A stretch of DNA of 64,000 bases from Phylloscopus collybita (Eukaryota > Chordata > Aves > Passeriformes > Phylloscopidae): positions 3,844,001 through 3,908,000 of the forward strand of contig JAJNNQ010000006.1 of assembly GCA_027886175.1 (NCBI GenBank), read 5' to 3'. The translations under genes were made by a program, and so were the position numbers. Below are positions 60,317-64,000 of the stretch, piece by piece. Position 1 is the stretch's first letter, and every line of letters begins with the position of its first letter. The notes below the pieces were generated by a model. That model searched no databases. It had not been told where the DNA came from and saw nothing but the letters and a program-made list of their open reading frames with translations.

Positions 60317-61471
60317 TATAAAAACATAAAACAAGCAGAGAAAGAAAAAGCTACTAGGATCAACTATGAATGAGATGATGTTGAGTAACAGACTTAAAGG
60401 TCTTGAGAGATGCTTCCATTTTATGATGCAATTGACTGAAAATAATTTACTTTTCATGTTGCAATATTTGTATTGATTTTCTCCAGCTAATGAGGTATGT
60501 AACCTGGGTAACTAGAAATACAGAGGACATGTTTAACTCAGATGTCAAGAAAAAAATATGGAACATCTTTACACCCTTAAGTCCAGGATGCCTCTGAGTG
60601 GAAGAAACGCAAAAGTCAAAAAAGCCCTTGACCACTTTTCTTATCAATAATGTAGTTTCCTTCCTTTTTTTATACTTCACACTTAATCCAAAACTTAAAA
60701 AAAATAAGTTAATTTTCCATAAAAAATTAATTTAAAATAATATTCAAATTACAACATGTCATTTCAAAATCCTGTAGCTGCTGAGGATTAATAAAAATGT
60801 TCTGAAATCCAAAACTTTCACAGACATTAACATGAGTGAATATTTGTTTTAAAAATCTTACCAGAGTACATAAATTATTTATTATTCATTATTCACTATT
60901 CAACATTTGCTATTCATTATTCATTCATATAGTACAACAATGAGCTGCTCCATTGTAAGAATGCAAATGGATAGATTCTATAGCTTAGCTAGCTGGAGTC
61001 TGTCAATGAGATAGATGTAATATCATGGTGATGCAGATGACTAATCACACATTATGAATACTGAACAGCAAACAGTCAAAATTAACATTTTGGAAACAGC
61101 CCATAGACCAGAAGTTGCTTGTCCAAACTATTTGTCCAGTGCTTGCAAATAACTAGACATCAGGATTGGCTTCTGAATGATTCATGAACAGAAAGCAAGG
61201 CTAAAGGCCGATTTCTAACCCTTTAAAAATCAATGGAAAGATCCCCACTGGCTTCAAATAATGTTTGAATAAGTTCTCCAAATGTGCAATTTATATTATT
61301 TACAGTAGGAATTCCAGCCACACACTACCTCATCATACATGGTTAATAAGAATTTTGTGCTATAGGGGAAGAGATAAAAGATGTAGTCGTATTTCCTCCC
61401 AAAGATATCATTTAGCAAAACTCTGGCATGGCAGCATTTTCCTTATACTTTCCTGTCCACTTATGGTAAGG
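60317..61471. other. Unique AT-rich DNA with an ATTC-rich run
   Basis: ATTCATTATTCA-like imperfect repeats lie at about 60875-60928. No gene or transposon is seen. Confidence 0.6.
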
Positions 61472-61582
61472 AAAAAAAAAAAACCAAAACCAAAACAAAA
61501 CACCCCCCCCCCCCAAAAAAAAAAAAAACAAAAACAAAAACAACCAAAAAAACCCCAAAAAAACCAAAACCAAAAACAAACA
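61472..61582 (+). repeat. A/C-only tract with a 12-C run, 111 bp
   Basis: All 111 bases are A or C, including a long C run at 61503-61514 in the middle. The frames of 94 and 142 codons spanning it on the two strands are translations of the tract plus flanks. Confidence 0.95.
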
Positions 61583-62773
61583 GACAAAAAAAGAACTCTG
61601 TGCTACCATGGAGAAAAAAAAATACATTGCCTTTTTAAAATCAAAGAGAAGGAAAACTATTTTTGCCTCTGTAAAGTGAAAATAAGAATATGACATTTAA
61701 AAGAGCATCTAACATGTGCACTCATCCTGATCTGTGGGACTGATTATGGCTAGTTTAGTCATGGTGCAATTTACATAGCTGAGCAATGAAAGTAGTTCAC
61801 TGGTTTTGATCTTTCCTACTCTGAGACAAACATGTCAATTACAGCTTGTTTTCTTAAAGCCAAAAGTGTGGTGCTTTGCATTGTTTAGTACAGTAAACAC
61901 TGAAAGAATCTGATGTTTGTTCTGAAAAGCTTATGATCTAATTGATCTTCACATGCGAAAAATGAAAAGGTCTTGCACTGAAGTTTATGGAACTCTTACA
62001 TTGATTAGAGTCCAATTCAAGAACTATGATGAAAGCTTTTCTTTTGATCTCTACACTAAAAAGATTATTCAGGAGCAGAGTGATATCTAAGAGACTAAGT
62101 GTTTTTGCTAAACTGTGTCAACAACTTTTCTTTAAAGCTTAGAGAAAATGCAGTGGTGGATAGGATTCATCCTCAAGCACCAGTAATAGCTCGGAATATT
62201 TTGTACATTGTCTATTTGAAGCACAGAACAGCAGAAAACACTAGTTAATAGCAACAGCCAAAATATTTAAAACAAGATTTGAGTGCTTCAGTACCTGACA
62301 ATCTTTTGATGACCTCTCAGTTTTTTAAAAGATAGCCATTCTGTACTTCATACACTTAAAATGAATCATAGTATTGCTAAGAAATATTTTTTTTCCTCCA
62401 CTCCTGCCTCCATCTTTTTTCAGAACTTGGTGATTCATGAAGCAGTTTGTGAATTTCGTTAATATAATCATTCATTGTTTAAGAGGTGCCCTCATTAAAT
62501 AAAAATAGCCTATTTTTGAAGAAATGAACTTAATGAAGAGGCTTATGATTTTCTACCAAAATCAAAGAAGTAACTCTTGGAAAGCAAGCTCCTGCAGTGA
62601 ATTTCAAAGCTTTTGTTCGGATTTCCTTTTTAAGTTGATCACATCTTTAAGGCTCATCAGAACTGGTTTCTAAGTTACTCTTTATATGCAATTTTCTGTC
62701 ATGTGAGAATCAGGAGCAACCATCAATTGAAATACAATACAATACCTTGTTTTGTTTTGTTTTTGTTTGTTTC
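61583..62773. other. Unique AT-rich DNA, no gene seen
   Basis: No open frame of note, RNA gene or transposon is seen. Confidence 0.6.
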
Positions 62774-62887
62774 TTTTGGTTTGTTGGTTTTTTTGTTTTG
62801 TTTTGTTTTGGTTTGGTTTTGTGTTGGTTTTTTTTTTTGTTTTGTTTTGTTTTTTTGTTTTGTTTTGTTTGTTTGTTTGTTTTGTTT
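62774..62887 (-). repeat. T/G-only tract, 114 bp (A/C tract on the minus strand)
   Basis: All 114 bases are T or G, with (GTTTT)n and GTTTGTTTG units. A shorter T/G run precedes it from 62747 with one C interruption. It faces the A/C-rich tract at 62997-63072, about 110 bp away. Confidence 0.95.
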
Positions 62888-63004
62888 CTTTTCTTTTTCC
62901 CCTAATACTTGCTGGAACTTCAGAGCACATCTTTGCAAATATTTTTAATTTATCTGAATCTAAAAAAAAAAAATCCAAAACAGAAAACTCACCCCCCAAA
63001 AATT

Positions 63005-63072
63005 CCCCAAAAAAAACCCCACAAATAAAAACAAAACCACAAAAAAAACCCAAACCAAACCAAAAAACCCCC
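63005..63072 (+). repeat. A/C-only tract, 68 bp
   Basis: All bases are A or C except T at 63026. Similar A/C-rich text begins at about 62961 with a few T and G. It is in the opposite sense to the T/G tract just upstream. Confidence 0.93.
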
Positions 63073-64000
63073 GCAACCTGTCTGTGTCATCCACCCAAAT
63101 GACAGGCAGGTAGGAGATTAGTGAAAGAAAAGAAAGACATTGCTTTGGTCAGTTCACAAAACAGTTTTAGTACTTAACTATCTCAAATATCCACTGATTT
63201 TTACATATCAGCTTGCTGACAAAGCTGTACCAAATGACATGAAACAATATTAGAAGAACACAGCCAAGTTCCTTTGTGGCCTTTACAAGTATGTTTATTT
63301 TAGGTGGACATTTAATTCATAAAGCTAGAGCAGGCACTGTTTTCTGGTGTAAAACTACACTTGGGGAAAATGAAAACTTGCCTTGGACTATAAAGGTGAG
63401 GGGATGCATTAGTAAAAGGTGTGGCAGCCATAGGCTGCAGACTGTACTGCTCTGAAGAGTGAGACTCTATGAGCAGGCTAGAATATGGCAGGGTTGCCTT
63501 GGAGTCTGTGTAAGACTTCAAAGGAAGAAAAAGCTGCTTGTGTGGGAATAGAAAAGGAATGAATTTAATTTCGGGACAAGCCCTTGCAGAAGAATTAAAT
63601 ACTCCAGTTGCCTCATTTGGCCATTTGTAATCATTAATGTAAGAAATATTTTTGAAGCAATGCATAAAACTAGCAATACGAGAAAATCCCAGAAAATTCA
63701 CCTGTGGTTTGTTTTTTTTTTTAACACAAACAATTTGAAAATCTTCCTCAAGTTATAAAGAATGATGAAACTGTGGTCAGAGATGTATTTTATATGATGA
63801 TGAAAAAGCAACCTTCATTAGGAAACTTTGGGGTGAAAAAGCTATTGGTCTTGAGACTGTAATGTCCTTTGAGGTATTTTTCTTTTGGAACTGATAAGTA
63901 CTTAAAAGCATCAAATCATGGTTTTATTAATTTTATTGGTTTGCTTGTTCTCTTAAGAATATAAGAGTTTAATTTATGACCTTACTACACAGGAGACAGG
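63073..64000. other. Unique DNA containing the longest non-repeat open frame
   Basis: A minus-strand frame of 129 codons (63312-63701) starts with ATG and ends with TAA. It has no domain, signal peptide or family resemblance that I recognise. Composition is only slightly richer in G and C than the flanks. One such frame is not surprising in 128 kb of double-strand reading, so I do not call a gene. Confidence 0.5.

Noticed and set aside
61265..61693. 142-codon plus-strand frame
   Set aside because: Half is the A/C tract; the rest is AT-rich with no motif.

Overview
The window looks like an AT-rich, gene-free stretch of a bird chromosome, most likely from a songbird. The evidence is the repeat content: several chicken-repeat-1 (CR1) LINE copies in both orientations, some ending in the CR1-type ATTCTATGA-like 3' terminus, plus solo or fragmentary long terminal repeats (LTRs) of avian endogenous retroviruses. 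There are no Alu or L1 elements, no dense bacterial-style coding and no operons. I recognise the repeats from memory of avian consensus sequences, so family names are mine and not the result of a search.

I could not support any host protein-coding gene, tRNA, rRNA or known small RNA. The longest open frames are parts of CR1 elements, translations of simple repeats, or short AT-rich chance frames. The longest outside repeats is 129 codons at 63312-63701 on the minus strand; I do not recognise it.

Layout. 1-9.2 kb: unique-looking AT-rich DNA with a hairpin, two possible copies of an unclassified old repeat and one long A/C-only tract. 9.2-16.5 kb: repeat-rich, with a GT-rich composite repeat, minus-strand CR1 pieces, an older LINE reverse-transcriptase scrap and a 1.9 kb plus-strand CR1 with two internal deletions. 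16.5-26.4 kb: mostly unique, with an inverted copy of the old repeat, a GAAAAA hexamer array and one LTR. 26.4-27.9 kb: two CR1 copies in opposite orientation. 27.9-35 kb: unique. 35.2-35.8 kb: a plus-strand CR1 that stops at a perfect 25-bp fold-back. 35.8-48.8 kb: a long repeat-poor stretch with a CpG-rich pocket and a 15-bp inverted repeat. 48.8-55.1 kb: a 204-bp A/C tract, two LTRs, a minus-strand CR1, a 400-bp all-purine array and another CR1 piece. 58.3-59.4 kb: two related LTRs in tandem. 60-63.1 kb: A/C and T/G tracts, including an opposed pair.

The genes do not 'work together' here. The window records repeat insertion, internal deletion and simple-repeat growth in a gene desert or a very large intron; the sequence alone cannot tell which. 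I found no convincing new biological system. The items most worth a second look are the fold-back junction at the CR1 end (35.75 kb), the repeated long A/C-only tracts, the two CR1 copies with internal deletions, the 400-bp all-purine array and the CpG pocket at 44.5 kb.
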